The notes: a model not told the origin generated them from the letters alone. A stretch of DNA of 64,000 bases from Robbsia sp. KACC 23696 (GCF_039852015.1 NZ_CP156626.1:960249-1024248); one strand, 5' to 3'; numbered from the stretch's first letter, positions 1 through 9,474 are shown. Numbers and translations: made by a program.

Positions 1-495
1 CTGCGTGAATCGCGGGCGCAACTGGCGTTGATGCGCGAGCGCGTGGTGTTTGCGAAGTCGCTGCAGGCCCGCGACGAGGCGAAGCGGACTTGGGAGCATC
101 AGTGCAAGGAAGCGCACACGCGCGAAATCGCGCTGTTCGGCGCCATGATCGGCGGTCTGCGGCGGGTGCGGGAGATCGAGGATACGCGCTGGGAAGTGCA
201 GTCGATGCGGCAGGAGTCGGATCGATTGGGCGGACTGGCGCGACAGGCGGCCAGCGCACTGACGCAGGCGCAGAAGAAACTCGACGACGTTCGCGATACG
301 ACACGCCGGGCCGAACGGGCAAAGGAGAAGTTCGTCGATCTGGCGCATCGCTACACCGGCATTGCCGCCCGGGAAGCGCAACGGCTCGAAGACCTGGAAA
401 TGGAAGAGGCCGCCGCGCAGGGACGCGATGGCGCCGATCGCGCGGATCGGGAAGCGCAGGCGGAATGGAACGCGGACCACCTGGCCGGTGACTGA
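1..495 (+). CDS. sctO: T3SS stalk protein SctO (5' end outside window)
   Basis: The frame is open from the first base, so the start lies upstream; about 164 residues are visible. The product is almost wholly charged alpha-helix rich in Arg, Glu, Ala and Gln, with no membrane segment, as expected for the SctO/YscO/FliJ-type coiled-coil stalk that links the secretion ATPase to the export gate. Identity rests on composition and on position directly before sctP and sctQ, because SctO proteins have little sequence conservation. The stop lies 46 bp before sctP. A secreted coiled-coil protein is a less likely alternative. Confidence 0.7.
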   Translation: MRESRAQLALMRERVVFAKSLQARDEAKRTWEHQCKEAHTREIALFGAMIGGLRRVREIEDTRWEVQSMRQESDRLGGLARQAASALTQAQKKLDDVRDTTRRAERAKEKFVDLAHRYTGIAAREAQRLEDLEMEEAAAQGRDGADRADREAQAEWNADHLAGD

Positions 496-541
496 GCGTC
501 ATGGAACGAGCCCGTTTTCCATTCGGTAGGCTGCCAAAGGA

Positions 542-1756
542 ATGCATGCAATGACAATGACGCGCATCACGGGCGGGGATCGCGACCAGCGCGCGTCGCA
601 TGGCAATACACGAGATACGGCACGCGATACCACGGGTCAGGCGCGATCGTTCGAGGCCGCTTTGGCGCGTCGCGACACGTCGAAGCCGACCTCCCCATCG
701 ACGCCACCATCGACGCCACCACCGGCGCGACCCAGCCCGCTGTCCGGCGGCTTGCTGTCCGCGCGGCAGCAAGTCAGGGAGGAAGGCCGCCGCGATAAAG
801 CGGACAAGCCCCCCGGCGCCGGGCGGGCCGATCAATCGAGGCAAGCGTACCGTGGCGATCGCGCGGACCGCCATGATCACACCGACCCGGCCGACGCTTT
901 CCAGGCCATCGCTGACGACGGTGAGGGCGACGTCGAGGATCAGGATCGCGTGGCGGCGCGCATGGCGGCCGATGGCGATGCACGGTGCGATATCGAGGAA
1001 GGGCGCGGTACGCAGGACGATGCGGGCCCGAGCGCAGCGGGCGAGGACGGTGCGGAGGACGCAGAGGAGGCGGAGGGGACAAACAACGCATCGGGGACCG
1101 CGTCGGCATCGCGCGATGCGGCATTGCCTGCCAACACGCGCAGGTCCGCCGATGGCGATAACGCGTCCGGTGGCGATAACGGAGGGGGCGAGGAAGGGCA
1201 CGGCGATCGCGATGGCATGGCGCGACACACGCAGGCGGCCCTGCTGGCGGCGCTGACGTCGTCGGGGCCGAAGTCGCATGGCGGACCCGCGGCGGCAGGC
1301 GCTTTTGTCGATGCACGGCAAGCACCGCATGCGGACGCGGCAAGAAACGGCACGCAGGGCGATGCGGAAAAAGCGGCGTTGCGCGGCATGTTGGATGCGA
1401 TCGATGCGCTGCGCGTCGACATCGACGGACGCGGTGGCGTGGAGATGGACGTGTCGGTGGCGGGCAAACAGGGCGTGACGGTGCGTGTCGAGGAACAGGA
1501 CGGCTGCTTGCAAACGACGGTGTCGTGCCGTTATGCCGACGACGCCATGCGGCTGCGGCCAGGCGTCGAGAAGCTCGCGAGCCATCTTGCCGCGCGGTTC
1601 GCGCGTGCTGCGCGGGTGCGGATCGAGACCGCGCCGGGAGCGGATAACCGCGCACCGGCAGACATGGCGCGCGGCATGACGGCACACGCCGGCACCGAGG
1701 CACACAGCGTGGTGGCCGAAGCCTATGCGCCCGCGCCGAGCGGGGAGCCGGTCTGA
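542..1756 (+). CDS. sctP: T3SS needle-length regulator SctP (HrpP/YscP-like)
   Basis: The 404-residue protein has a long low-complexity N-terminal two thirds rich in Asp, Ala, Arg, Pro and Thr, including a short TPPSTPP repeat near residue 55. A compact C-terminal domain lies at about residues 285-375 (DIDGRGGVEMDVSVAGK region), matching the molecular-ruler layout of SctP, where a disordered ruler precedes a substrate-switch domain. Its stop overlaps the sctQ start (TGATG), suggesting coupled translation. The call rests mainly on gene order and architecture. ATG 542 is the first start in frame. Confidence 0.7.
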   Translation: MHAMTMTRITGGDRDQRASHGNTRDTARDTTGQARSFEAALARRDTSKPTSPSTPPSTPPPARPSPLSGGLLSARQQVREEGRRDKADKPPGAGRADQSRQAYRGDRADRHDHTDPADAFQAIADDGEGDVEDQDRVAARMAADGDARCDIEEGRGTQDDAGPSAAGEDGAEDAEEAEGTNNASGTASASRDAALPANTRRSADGDNASGGDNGGGEEGHGDRDGMARHTQAALLAALTSSGPKSHGGPAAAGAFVDARQAPHADAARNGTQGDAEKAALRGMLDAIDALRVDIDGRGGVEMDVSVAGKQGVTVRVEEQDGCLQTTVSCRYADDAMRLRPGVEKLASHLAARFARAARVRIETAPGADNRAPADMARGMTAHAGTEAHSVVAEAYAPAPSGEPV

Positions 1757-3573
1757 TGGCTGCATCGTTGCCATCGTTCGGGCAAGAGACGCCCGCGCTG
1801 GCGGAGGCGGGGACATTGCCCTCGGCGCCGGCATCCGTCGATGCGCCGATGCTGTCGCCACCGCCACCGCCACCGCCACCGCCACTCGCTCGCGGTCGCG
1901 CGCGACCGGCGCGTGTCGCATTGCGCCGGCTCTCCGCGGACGTGGCGCAATCACTGACGACGATCAGTCAACGCGGCATCGATTGTCTGATCGCCATGAA
2001 CGGCGCCCACACCGGCCCGATCGGCGTGATCGCACACGATAAGGATACCCGCGCCCCGCGCGCCGGGCACGCGACGGGTCGGGGCGAGACGCCAGCCGGT
2101 TGGCGCCTGAGCTTGTCCGCCGGCGTCTCGCAAACGCTGCGCGAGCAATTCGATCGTGAAGCACTGATCGACTGGTCCGGTGCACGGATGCGACTGCTCT
2201 ATCGCAATGCGGCGGCGCTGTCCTGGCTGGCCGCGCGCTTGAACATCGACGGCGGTACGCCGCTGGACGACGCATCGGCACGATCGCTTCGCAGTGCTGC
2301 CCTGGACGATCTGATGGCGCGTCTGGCCCTGACCGGTTTGGGCGCGCCGCACGTGGTGCACGACCAGACGATCGCGACAGGCCATCGGGACGCGGGATCG
2401 TCGGTGTTCTCGTTCGTCGTGCTGCTTCAGCCCTTGAACGATGCCAGGACGACGATTCTGGCGGCGCTCGAAACGGATGCATTCGGTGTGAATCTTCTGG
2501 CGGCGCTGCTGGAGAACCGACGCGAGCGACCGCCTGCCGCCGCACGCGACCCGGCGTCGATCGCAATACCGGGTGCGGACGAGACCGACGGCGCGGACGC
2601 GGTGGCCGATGACGCTATGCGCGCGTCCCGACACCGCTTTCTGTCGATGCGGACGCGTCTCGTGCTGCCGCCGGTGTCGTTGCCGATCGTCGACGTGCGC
2701 GCGTTATCGGCCGGCGACATCGTCTTGCTGGGCGTGCCGAGTCTGTCCTCGGCGCACGGCACGCAGGCGGCCAGCCACGTATCGGAAGGCATGCACGCGA
2801 TCCGCGGCGGTGACCGCGAAGACATCGCCTTGTCTGGCTTCGTCGCAATCGACGACGTGTCGTGCTGGCGCATGGTCGTTGCGCCATCGCGCGATAAGGG
2901 CGCGGCCGCTTGGCGCGTGCGCTTGATCAATCAGGAGTTCGGTGTGGCAGACGAGGCAATGGACGACTTCAATGGCAGTGCGAATCGCTCGCGTCACGGG
3001 GAGGCGTCCGCTGGTCAGGGTGGACGTTCCGCGCGCGATGATGGGGCAGACATCGGCGATGCGTGGACCGATCGTGTGCCGGTGCGGGTGACGTTCGAGC
3101 TGGGGGCGAAGACGGTGTCCCTCGCGGAACTGCAGCGGTGGCGCGAAGGCAGCATCCTGACCTTCCCCGTTCCGCTGTCGTTCCGTGCGCCCCATCGCGC
3201 GCCCGAACCGTCGCCAGTCGACGCCGGGCCGTCGGCGGGGGCGGCTTATCTCGCTCCAGGTGCCGACACCCTCGGCGAACGCGGCGCCGAAGACGCTGCC
3301 GCGGATGTGGCGTATGACGAAGCACAGGACGAGGCGCCGTACGATGGCCAAACCACCGAAGACGCCACCGAGCCTGACGACCTCCCGGCGGTCCTGGTGC
3401 GGATTCGTGTCAATGGCGCGCCGCTGGGCGTTGGCGAACTGGTCGATATCGATGGTCAATTGGGCGTGTCGGTGCTGCGCTTGTTCGTGGCCGGCGCGGG
3501 CGATGGCCGTGACATCGATGACAACGATGCGAGCGACGCCATCGACCGCGCCGTAACAGAGGCGCGGCAGTGA
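1756..3573 (+). CDS. sctQ: T3SS cytoplasmic sorting-platform (C-ring) protein SctQ
   Basis: The 605-residue protein has two SpoA/FliN-like domains near its C-terminus, at about residues 440-475 (VPVRVTFELG) and 545-580 (VLVRIRVNGAPLGVGELV). These build the cytoplasmic sorting platform beneath the export gate. It is much longer than the usual 300-400 residues: the N-terminal part carries a nine-proline run near residue 40 and acidic linkers separate the domains. It overlaps sctP by one base and sctR by four, so the genes are probably translationally coupled. Confidence 0.9.
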   Translation: MAASLPSFGQETPALAEAGTLPSAPASVDAPMLSPPPPPPPPPLARGRARPARVALRRLSADVAQSLTTISQRGIDCLIAMNGAHTGPIGVIAHDKDTRAPRAGHATGRGETPAGWRLSLSAGVSQTLREQFDREALIDWSGARMRLLYRNAAALSWLAARLNIDGGTPLDDASARSLRSAALDDLMARLALTGLGAPHVVHDQTIATGHRDAGSSVFSFVVLLQPLNDARTTILAALETDAFGVNLLAALLENRRERPPAAARDPASIAIPGADETDGADAVADDAMRASRHRFLSMRTRLVLPPVSLPIVDVRALSAGDIVLLGVPSLSSAHGTQAASHVSEGMHAIRGGDREDIALSGFVAIDDVSCWRMVVAPSRDKGAAAWRVRLINQEFGVADEAMDDFNGSANRSRHGEASAGQGGRSARDDGADIGDAWTDRVPVRVTFELGAKTVSLAELQRWREGSILTFPVPLSFRAPHRAPEPSPVDAGPSAGAAYLAPGADTLGERGAEDAAADVAYDEAQDEAPYDGQTTEDATEPDDLPAVLVRIRVNGAPLGVGELVDIDGQLGVSVLRLFVAGAGDGRDIDDNDASDAIDRAVTEARQ

Positions 3574-4493
3574 GCAATCTCGATCCCATTGCACTGGCTC
3601 TGATTCTCGCGTCGCTGACCTTGATCCCGACCCTGGCGGTGGTATCCACGTCTTTCCTGAAAATCTCGGTCGTGATGCTGTTGGTGCGCAACGCGTTGGG
3701 CGTGCAGCAGGCCCCGCCGAATATCGCCATCTACGGGATGGCGCTGATCCTGTCGGCCTATGTGATGGCCCCTGTCGGCGGCCGGGTGTACGACGCGGTG
3801 ATGGCGACCTTGCCTGCCGGTACCGGCGTCGTCATGCGCAACGGCGGCACGGCGGACGGCGACCGGAGTGGCATGACGTCCGGCGCCACGGCGGCGAGTG
3901 CCGACATCGGTGGCAGCGCGCCGTCGATGTCGGCACCGCCGAGCGTGGTGAATGGCTATGGTGGCAATGCGCGTTCGCCGCAGTCGCGTTTCGGCGCCAC
4001 GGCGCCCCGTCCCGGAACCGCCGGCATGCCGGGCACGGCTGGCACGGCCGGCATCGGGGGCGGCACCTCGCGGCAGACTGCCGCGCAAGCGCCTAGCATC
4101 ACATTGGACACGCTATTGCGGGCGGTGGCGGCGGGCGTCGATCCCTTCAAAGGGTTTCTGATGCACAACAGCCGGCCCGAGCATCGCGCCTTCTTCGTCG
4201 ATACCGCACGCCGGATGTGGACCAACACGCTGGCGGCCGATGTCAAGGAGGACGACCTGCTGATCCTGATCCCGGCCTTCGTGCTTTCGGAAATGGACGC
4301 GGCGTTCAAGATGGGTTTCCTGCTCTACCTGCCGTTCGTGCTGATCGATCTGATTGTCTCCAACATCCTGTTGGCGATGGGCATGATGATGGTGTCGCCG
4401 GTCACCATCTCACTGCCGTTGAAGCTCTTTCTGTTCGTCATGGTGAACGGATGGACCCGTTTGATTCAGGGCCTTGTCCTGTCCTACCTGTAG
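3570..4493 (+). CDS. sctR: T3SS export-gate protein SctR with a large insertion
   Basis: This is a core membrane subunit of the SctRST export gate. Family signatures are clear: RNALGVQQAPPN at residues 40-51, YVMAPVG near 64-70, DPFKGFL near 191-197, and the C-terminal NILLAMGMMMVSPVTISLP block. At 307 residues it is about 90 longer than typical SctR (about 215-220). The excess is one Gly/Ala/Ser/Pro/Thr-rich segment at residues 84-176, in the extracytoplasmic region between the second and third hydrophobic segments. The frame is intact across it and conserved blocks resume immediately after. Confidence 0.95.
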   Translation: MSNLDPIALALILASLTLIPTLAVVSTSFLKISVVMLLVRNALGVQQAPPNIAIYGMALILSAYVMAPVGGRVYDAVMATLPAGTGVVMRNGGTADGDRSGMTSGATAASADIGGSAPSMSAPPSVVNGYGGNARSPQSRFGATAPRPGTAGMPGTAGTAGIGGGTSRQTAAQAPSITLDTLLRAVAAGVDPFKGFLMHNSRPEHRAFFVDTARRMWTNTLAADVKEDDLLILIPAFVLSEMDAAFKMGFLLYLPFVLIDLIVSNILLAMGMMMVSPVTISLPLKLFLFVMVNGWTRLIQGLVLSYL

Positions 4494-4508
4494 ACGCTGG
4501 AGCATACG

Positions 4509-4778
4509 ATGCAAACCGTGGATCTGGTGGGGTATCTGAAGCAGGCGATGATGCTGACGCTGTGGTTGTCATTGCCGCCGATTGCGGTGGCCGCCATCGT
4601 CGGCACCTTGTTCTCCTTGTTTCAGGCGTTGACGCAGATCCAGGAGCAGACGCTCTCCTTCGCGGTGAAGTTGATTGCCGTCATCGCGACGTTGATGCTG
4701 ATGGGTGGCTGGATCGGTACGGAACTCTACAACTTCACCGTATTGTTGTTCGAGCGGTTCGGCGACATCGTCCGGTGA
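4509..4778 (+). CDS. sctS: T3SS export-gate protein SctS
   Basis: This 89-residue inner-membrane protein has two hydrophobic helices (about residues 12-38 and 52-75). It carries the typical SctS/FliQ sequence around LFSLFQALTQIQEQTLSFA, and the length is normal for the family. It assembles with SctR and SctT into the export gate. It starts 15 bp after sctR and is followed by sctT, the canonical order. Confidence 0.95.
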   Translation: MQTVDLVGYLKQAMMLTLWLSLPPIAVAAIVGTLFSLFQALTQIQEQTLSFAVKLIAVIATLMLMGGWIGTELYNFTVLLFERFGDIVR

Positions 4779-4845
4779 TCGGCCGTGATGCGTGCGGCGC
4801 GGTGGGCAAGGCGGGGCGCGGCGGCGCGATCAAGGGGCGGGGACC

Positions 4846-5721
4846 ATGTCGACGTTGATCGTGGGCTCGGGCAGCGCGGCATTCGAGAGCATCCTGCGCA
4901 TGCTGTGGGCCTGGCTCGCCACGCAGCCACGGATGTTGGCGATGTTCGCGATCATTCCGCTATTTGGCAAGCAAGCGATCCCGATGACGATGCGGATGGC
5001 GATCTCGGCCACCTTCGGCTTTCTCGTCATGCCGGTGTTGTTGTCGGGCTCCCCGGACGGCTCGCAAACGGCGCTGCCGGGACTCGATGGCGTCGCCTTT
5101 TTGTTGTCGGGTGCGGTGAACGTAACCACCGGCGACGTCGCGGGCTTCATTGCCTGGGCCTTCAAGGAAGCGTTCATCGGCCTGGTACTCGGCTATGCGT
5201 TCGCGGTACCGTTCTGGATCCTCGAAGCGGTCGGTTTTTTCATCGACAACCAACGCGGTGCCGGTCTGGGCGCCACGCTCGATCCCTTGACCGGCAACGA
5301 TTCCTCGCCATTAGGGCAGCTTTTCCTGCAGGCCTTCGTCGTTTTCTTCGTCATCGCCAACGGCCCGGAACTGATGCTGACCTGCCTTTACGACAGCTTC
5401 CATCTCTGGCCGGCGGCGTCGTGGTATCCGTCGCTGCGCGGCGACAGCGTGCCGGCGATGTTGGGGATGCTCAGCACGCTGGTACGAACGGCCATCCTGC
5501 TGGCCTGCCCGGTGATGATCGTCATGTTTCTCGCCGAGGTGGGAATCGCCCTGATCAGTCGTTTCGTGCCGCAACTGCAGGTGTTCTTCATCGCGATGCC
5601 AATCAAGAGCGCCATCGCCTTTTTCGTTCTCGTGCTGTACGTCGGCACCTTGATCTTTCAGCTCGAAGGGGTGCTGACGGAACTGGGCGGCCTGCTGCCG
5701 TTCCTCAACAAAGAGTGGTGA
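4846..5721 (+). CDS. sctT: T3SS export-gate protein SctT
   Basis: This 291-residue polytopic protein of the SctT/FliR family has about six to eight hydrophobic segments, with conserved sequence around IIPLFGKQAIP and FFIDNQRGAGLGATLDP. It is the third export-gate subunit. The frame is open further upstream, with a GTG at 4792, but that extension is short, Arg/Gly-rich and non-hydrophobic. ATG 4846, preceded by GGGGCGGGGA, is the better start. The stop lies 10 bp before sctU. Confidence 0.93.
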   Translation: MSTLIVGSGSAAFESILRMLWAWLATQPRMLAMFAIIPLFGKQAIPMTMRMAISATFGFLVMPVLLSGSPDGSQTALPGLDGVAFLLSGAVNVTTGDVAGFIAWAFKEAFIGLVLGYAFAVPFWILEAVGFFIDNQRGAGLGATLDPLTGNDSSPLGQLFLQAFVVFFVIANGPELMLTCLYDSFHLWPAASWYPSLRGDSVPAMLGMLSTLVRTAILLACPVMIVMFLAEVGIALISRFVPQLQVFFIAMPIKSAIAFFVLVLYVGTLIFQLEGVLTELGGLLPFLNKEW

Positions 5722-5731
5722 GGCGGCCATC

Positions 5732-6802
5732 ATGAGCGGCGAACAAACCGAGCAACCCACACAGAAAAAGCTCAGAGATGCGCGAAAAAAGGGCGATGTT
5801 CCCAAGAGCAAGGACTTCACGCAGACGTTGCTGATCCTTTCCTTGTTCGGTTATCTGATCGGTCGCGGTCATGCGATGTACGAATCGTTGACCGGTCTGA
5901 TCCTGACGCCCCCTTCGTTGATGAATATGCCATTCGACTCGGCGGTGTCGGCCTTTGTCCGAATGGCGGCACGCGAAGTGGCACTGATCGTGGGGCCGTT
6001 CCTGGTGATCGTATTGGTCGTTGGCATCTTTGCGGAGACGATTCAGACCGGTTTGTTGCTGGCCTTCGAGAAGTTGAAGCCGAGTGGAAAAAAGCTGAAT
6101 GCGATCGCCAATCTGAAGCAGATTTTCTCGAAGAAAAATTTCGTCGAGTTTTTGAAGTCCACGTTGAAGATCGTCTTTCTGACGGTGCTGGTCTGGAAGG
6201 TATTGATGGGCGCGTTGCCGCAATTGTTCACCTTGCCACGCGCCGGCCTGGAGGGGGTGTTCAGCGCGATCGGCGCGCTGATGTTGACGCTGTTGATCAA
6301 TGTCGCGCTGGCCTATCTGGTCATTGGTCTGGCAGACCTCGCCTGGCAGCGTTTCCAGCATCGCAAGCAGTTGATGATGACGAAGGCCGACGTCAAACGG
6401 GAATACAAGGAAATGGAAGGCGACCCCCACGTCAAGAGCATGCGCCGCCGTCTGCAGCGCGAGATGGCCACGCAGGGTGCGGTCAAGCGCGCACGCAATG
6501 CCACGGTCATCGTGACCAATCCGACGCACGTCGCCATTGCGCTGTACTACGAGCAGGACGATCCGGATTCGCCGCTGCCGCTCGTCTTGGCGAAGGGGGA
6601 AGGGGCAGTGGCCGAAGCGATGATTCGTGAGGCGCGCGACGCTGGCGTACCGATCGTGCAGAACATTCCCCTTGCGCGCGGCATGCTGGCCGGCGCCGAG
6701 GTCGACGAGTATATCCCCGAGGCCTTCCTCGAGCCGGTGGCCGAGGTATTGCGTTTCGTGCGCGAGATGCTGGCACAGGACGCAGACGGAGCGTTGCCAT
6801 GA
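5732..6802 (+). CDS. sctU: T3SS autocleaving export switch protein SctU
   Basis: The 356-residue protein opens with the family signature GEQTEQPTQKKLRDARKKG. About four membrane helices follow, then a cytoplasmic domain with the self-cleavage motif N263-P264-T265-H266. Cleavage between N and P is part of the change in substrate specificity, working with SctP. Its stop overlaps the next start (ATGA at 6799), so the following gene is probably co-translated. Confidence 0.96.
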   Translation: MSGEQTEQPTQKKLRDARKKGDVPKSKDFTQTLLILSLFGYLIGRGHAMYESLTGLILTPPSLMNMPFDSAVSAFVRMAAREVALIVGPFLVIVLVVGIFAETIQTGLLLAFEKLKPSGKKLNAIANLKQIFSKKNFVEFLKSTLKIVFLTVLVWKVLMGALPQLFTLPRAGLEGVFSAIGALMLTLLINVALAYLVIGLADLAWQRFQHRKQLMMTKADVKREYKEMEGDPHVKSMRRRLQREMATQGAVKRARNATVIVTNPTHVAIALYYEQDDPDSPLPLVLAKGEGAVAEAMIREARDAGVPIVQNIPLARGMLAGAEVDEYIPEAFLEPVAEVLRFVREMLAQDADGALP

Positions 6803-7356
6803 CGGAAAAAAGCGACGCCGCGATCGGGCTGATCGCGGAATATCGACGACGTCGCGGCTTGCCCGACGTGCCGCTACGCGATCGGACGGCGACGGTGCTA
6901 GTCTTCGACCGACGCTATCGCATCGAACTCTCGCCGTCGCGCCAAGGGGGCGTCTTGATACGCGGCCGCTTGATGATCTTGCCGTTCCCGGGGCCGCAAC
7001 GGGATGCCGCGGTGCTGCGGCTCGGCCGGATCGCGCTGTGGTCCGCGAGCCGTTCGCCGCTGTCTTGTGCCGTCGATACCGCGGCGCGCGCTGCCTGGCT
7101 GGAATGGCACGTCGAGGCGCTGGCGGCGAATGCGGCAACGGGTGGTCTTGCATTGACGACGCTTTCCGAGAGCCGATCCGGCGCGACGCCGGGGCGACCG
7201 GCCATCACCGACGCCGAAGTCGACGCGTTGGCGCACGCGCTGGGTCGCTTCGTCGATATGTTCGCCCGATGGCGTGACATCCTCGCCCGTCCGGAAAGCG
7301 TCGCGGCCGAACGGGTGGCACACGGCGCGTTTCCCTTTCTCTTGCCCAATGTCTAG
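6799..7356 (+). CDS. Small T3SS-operon protein in the BscW position, possibly chaperone-like
   Basis: The 185-residue protein has no signal peptide or membrane helix. It starts on the sctU stop (ATGA) and ends about 80 bp before sctC, so it is embedded in the apparatus operon. In the Bordetella bsc locus, as I recall it, the gene between bscU and bscC is bscW, and this is its positional counterpart. The alpha/beta pattern of residues 30-110 (VLVFDRRYRIELSPSRQ, then an Ala/Leu-rich helix) faintly recalls CesT-type chaperones. I cannot assign a function from sequence. Confidence 0.5.
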   Translation: MTEKSDAAIGLIAEYRRRRGLPDVPLRDRTATVLVFDRRYRIELSPSRQGGVLIRGRLMILPFPGPQRDAAVLRLGRIALWSASRSPLSCAVDTAARAAWLEWHVEALAANAATGGLALTTLSESRSGATPGRPAITDAEVDALAHALGRFVDMFARWRDILARPESVAAERVAHGAFPFLLPNV

Positions 7357-7434
7357 GCGTATGCACGGTTGCAATGCGCGGCCGCTACGCCATCACCGGC
7401 CCCGCGTCGGTCCTTTCTTTTTCTTAAGTTCGTC

Positions 7435-9432
7435 ATGCGCCTTATGAAGCTGTCTGTCCTGTCACCGGCCGTCGGCGTTCACGCCTTGGCGTCCGTCTCT
7501 CGTCTATGGAATGGTTTGCTCGCCCTGGCGGTGGCCGGCATGCTCCTTACCGCGCACGGCAGTCCGCACGCGGCGCCCCGGTGGGACGATGCCCCCTTCA
7601 CGTATTACGCGAACAACGTGGCGGTGACAAAGGTCCTGCAGGACTTCGCGCGAAACTTCAGCCTGCGGCTGGACATCGATGGTGCGGTGTCGTCGCGCGC
7701 CGATTCCCGTCTGGGGGCGCGGGTCAACGGGCGCTTCAACAGCGCGAATCCCACCGCGTTTCTGGATCAGTTGGGCAGCGTCTACGGTTTTTCCTGGTTC
7801 GGTTATGCCGGTGTGCTCTACATCAGCGGCGCCTCGGATGTAGTCACGCGCGTGGTCGACGCACGCGGCGGCAGCATCGGCGGGCTGCGCGACGCGCTGT
7901 ACACGCTGGGGGTCCTGGATCCCCGTTTCGGCTGGGGCGAAATGGCGGAGCGGGGCGTGGCGCTGGTGTCCGGCCCGCGTCGCTACGTGGAACTGGTGGA
8001 GCATCTGGTCGCGCAACTGCCGAGCGCTGCCGGTGCGCAGGAAGTGCGCGTATTCCGCCTCAAGCACGCGTCGGTGCTCGATCGGACGATTCAATATCGC
8101 GATCGGAGCATCGTCACGCCGGGTCTCGCCACGACATTGCGGGCGTTGATCCAGGGCGATGGCAGCGGTATCGGGGGGCGAGGCAACAACGAGGTGATGT
8201 CGGCGCTGAGCGCGCCGTTGCGGGGTAACCCGCCGACGTTTCAAGAAGGCGGGGCGGCCTCGTCTTATGCACCGGTCTACCAGGGCGGTGGCAGCCAGGC
8301 ATTGACCGGCTTGCAAGGGGGGATGCCGCCGCTACCGCCGATGGGCCTGTCGTCGGCGGCCAACGTCGCGTCGGCGGCGGGACTCGGGCAGGCGCTGGCG
8401 ACGGGCGGCTCGCGCGGGGGCGCATCGGCCGGCAACGGCGCGAGTGGTGCGAACGGTACGAGCGGCGAGGCGGCGCTGCAGGCCAATTTGCCGCGTACGA
8501 TTCAACCGTCGATCCGGGCCGATGCACGCCTGAATGCGATCATCGTGCAGGATGTGCCGGACCGGATGCCGATCTACCAGAAACTGATCGACGAATTGGA
8601 TGTGCCCACGGCGATCGTGCAGATCGAGGCGGAAATCATCGATGTCAGCAAGAGCCGCATCCAGGAGCTGGGAATCAACTGGAGCGCGCGTACCGGGAAT
8701 GTCGGTATCGGCTTCGGCAGCACGACGGCCACCAGCGCGGTCACTGGAGCCGGCTTGTTGAACGCCGTTGCCGGCACCAGTGGTGTCCTGTCGCTGGTGG
8801 GCAATGCAGGGAGCGCGTTCGCGTCGCGGCTGAACCTGCTGGAAGCCGATGGCGATGCGAAAGTGCTGGCGAGTCCGTCGATCCTGACGCTCGATAACCT
8901 GGGCGCGGTGATGGACCTCTCCGACACCGTCTATATCCAGACCACGGGGCGCGATGTGGCGACGGTCACGCCGGTCACCGTCGGGACGACCTTGAACGTC
9001 ACGCCGCGCTACGTCGCGCATCTACCCTTCGGCGAAATAGAATTGACGGTGGACATCGAGGACGGAACCATTCTCGAGATCGGTCGAAATGGCTTGCCGC
9101 GTATCCGCAAGACGACGATCGGCACGCAGACCCGGCTGTCGATCAACGAGGCGCTCGTGATTGCCGGATACAACAGCAGCAATGAACGATTGGATCTGCA
9201 ACGCACGCCTTGGTTGAGCAAGATCCCCTTGCTGGGCGTGCTGTTCCGCAGTCGTCAGACGAACGCGACGAATACCGAGCGCCTGTTCATCATCCGCCCG
9301 ACGATGATCAGCATTCCTGACGGCCCCGCGTACCGCCCTTATGGATCGACGTCGCCGTCACCCGATGGGGAAGTGCCGACCGCGCCTTCGCCGATCGGCA
9401 TCGCCGTGCCGTCCGCATCATCCGCGCAGTAG
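7435..9432 (+). CDS. sctC: T3SS outer-membrane secretin SctC
   Basis: The 665-residue protein has a signal peptide (hydrophobic LLALAVAGMLL followed by Ala-rich sequence). N-terminal ring domains follow (FTYYANNVAVTKVLQDFARNF and after). The C-terminal secretin barrel contains LEADGDAKVLASPSILTLDN, VGTTLNVTPRYV and PWLSKIPLLGVLFRS. A Gly/Ala/Ser-rich segment near residues 290-345 separates ring domains. The frame is open from TTG 7369, but ATG 7435 gives a normal signal peptide. It forms the outer-membrane pore of the injectisome and is the last plus-strand gene of the apparatus operon. Confidence 0.95.
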   Translation: MRLMKLSVLSPAVGVHALASVSRLWNGLLALAVAGMLLTAHGSPHAAPRWDDAPFTYYANNVAVTKVLQDFARNFSLRLDIDGAVSSRADSRLGARVNGRFNSANPTAFLDQLGSVYGFSWFGYAGVLYISGASDVVTRVVDARGGSIGGLRDALYTLGVLDPRFGWGEMAERGVALVSGPRRYVELVEHLVAQLPSAAGAQEVRVFRLKHASVLDRTIQYRDRSIVTPGLATTLRALIQGDGSGIGGRGNNEVMSALSAPLRGNPPTFQEGGAASSYAPVYQGGGSQALTGLQGGMPPLPPMGLSSAANVASAAGLGQALATGGSRGGASAGNGASGANGTSGEAALQANLPRTIQPSIRADARLNAIIVQDVPDRMPIYQKLIDELDVPTAIVQIEAEIIDVSKSRIQELGINWSARTGNVGIGFGSTTATSAVTGAGLLNAVAGTSGVLSLVGNAGSAFASRLNLLEADGDAKVLASPSILTLDNLGAVMDLSDTVYIQTTGRDVATVTPVTVGTTLNVTPRYVAHLPFGEIELTVDIEDGTILEIGRNGLPRIRKTTIGTQTRLSINEALVIAGYNSSNERLDLQRTPWLSKIPLLGVLFRSRQTNATNTERLFIIRPTMISIPDGPAYRPYGSTSPSPDGEVPTAPSPIGIAVPSASSAQ

Positions 9433-9438
9433 TGGACG

Positions 9439-9474
9439 AAAAAAAGCCGATCTCGCGAACAGAAGAGACCGGCT
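9439..9474 (-). terminator. Rho-independent terminator of the sigma-factor gene
   Basis: Read on the minus strand, AGCCGGTCTC and GAGATCGGCT pair as a 10-bp stem with one G-T wobble, followed by a run of T residues. It lies about 90 bp past the stop of the ECF sigma gene and just past the convergent sctC stop. Confidence 0.7.
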
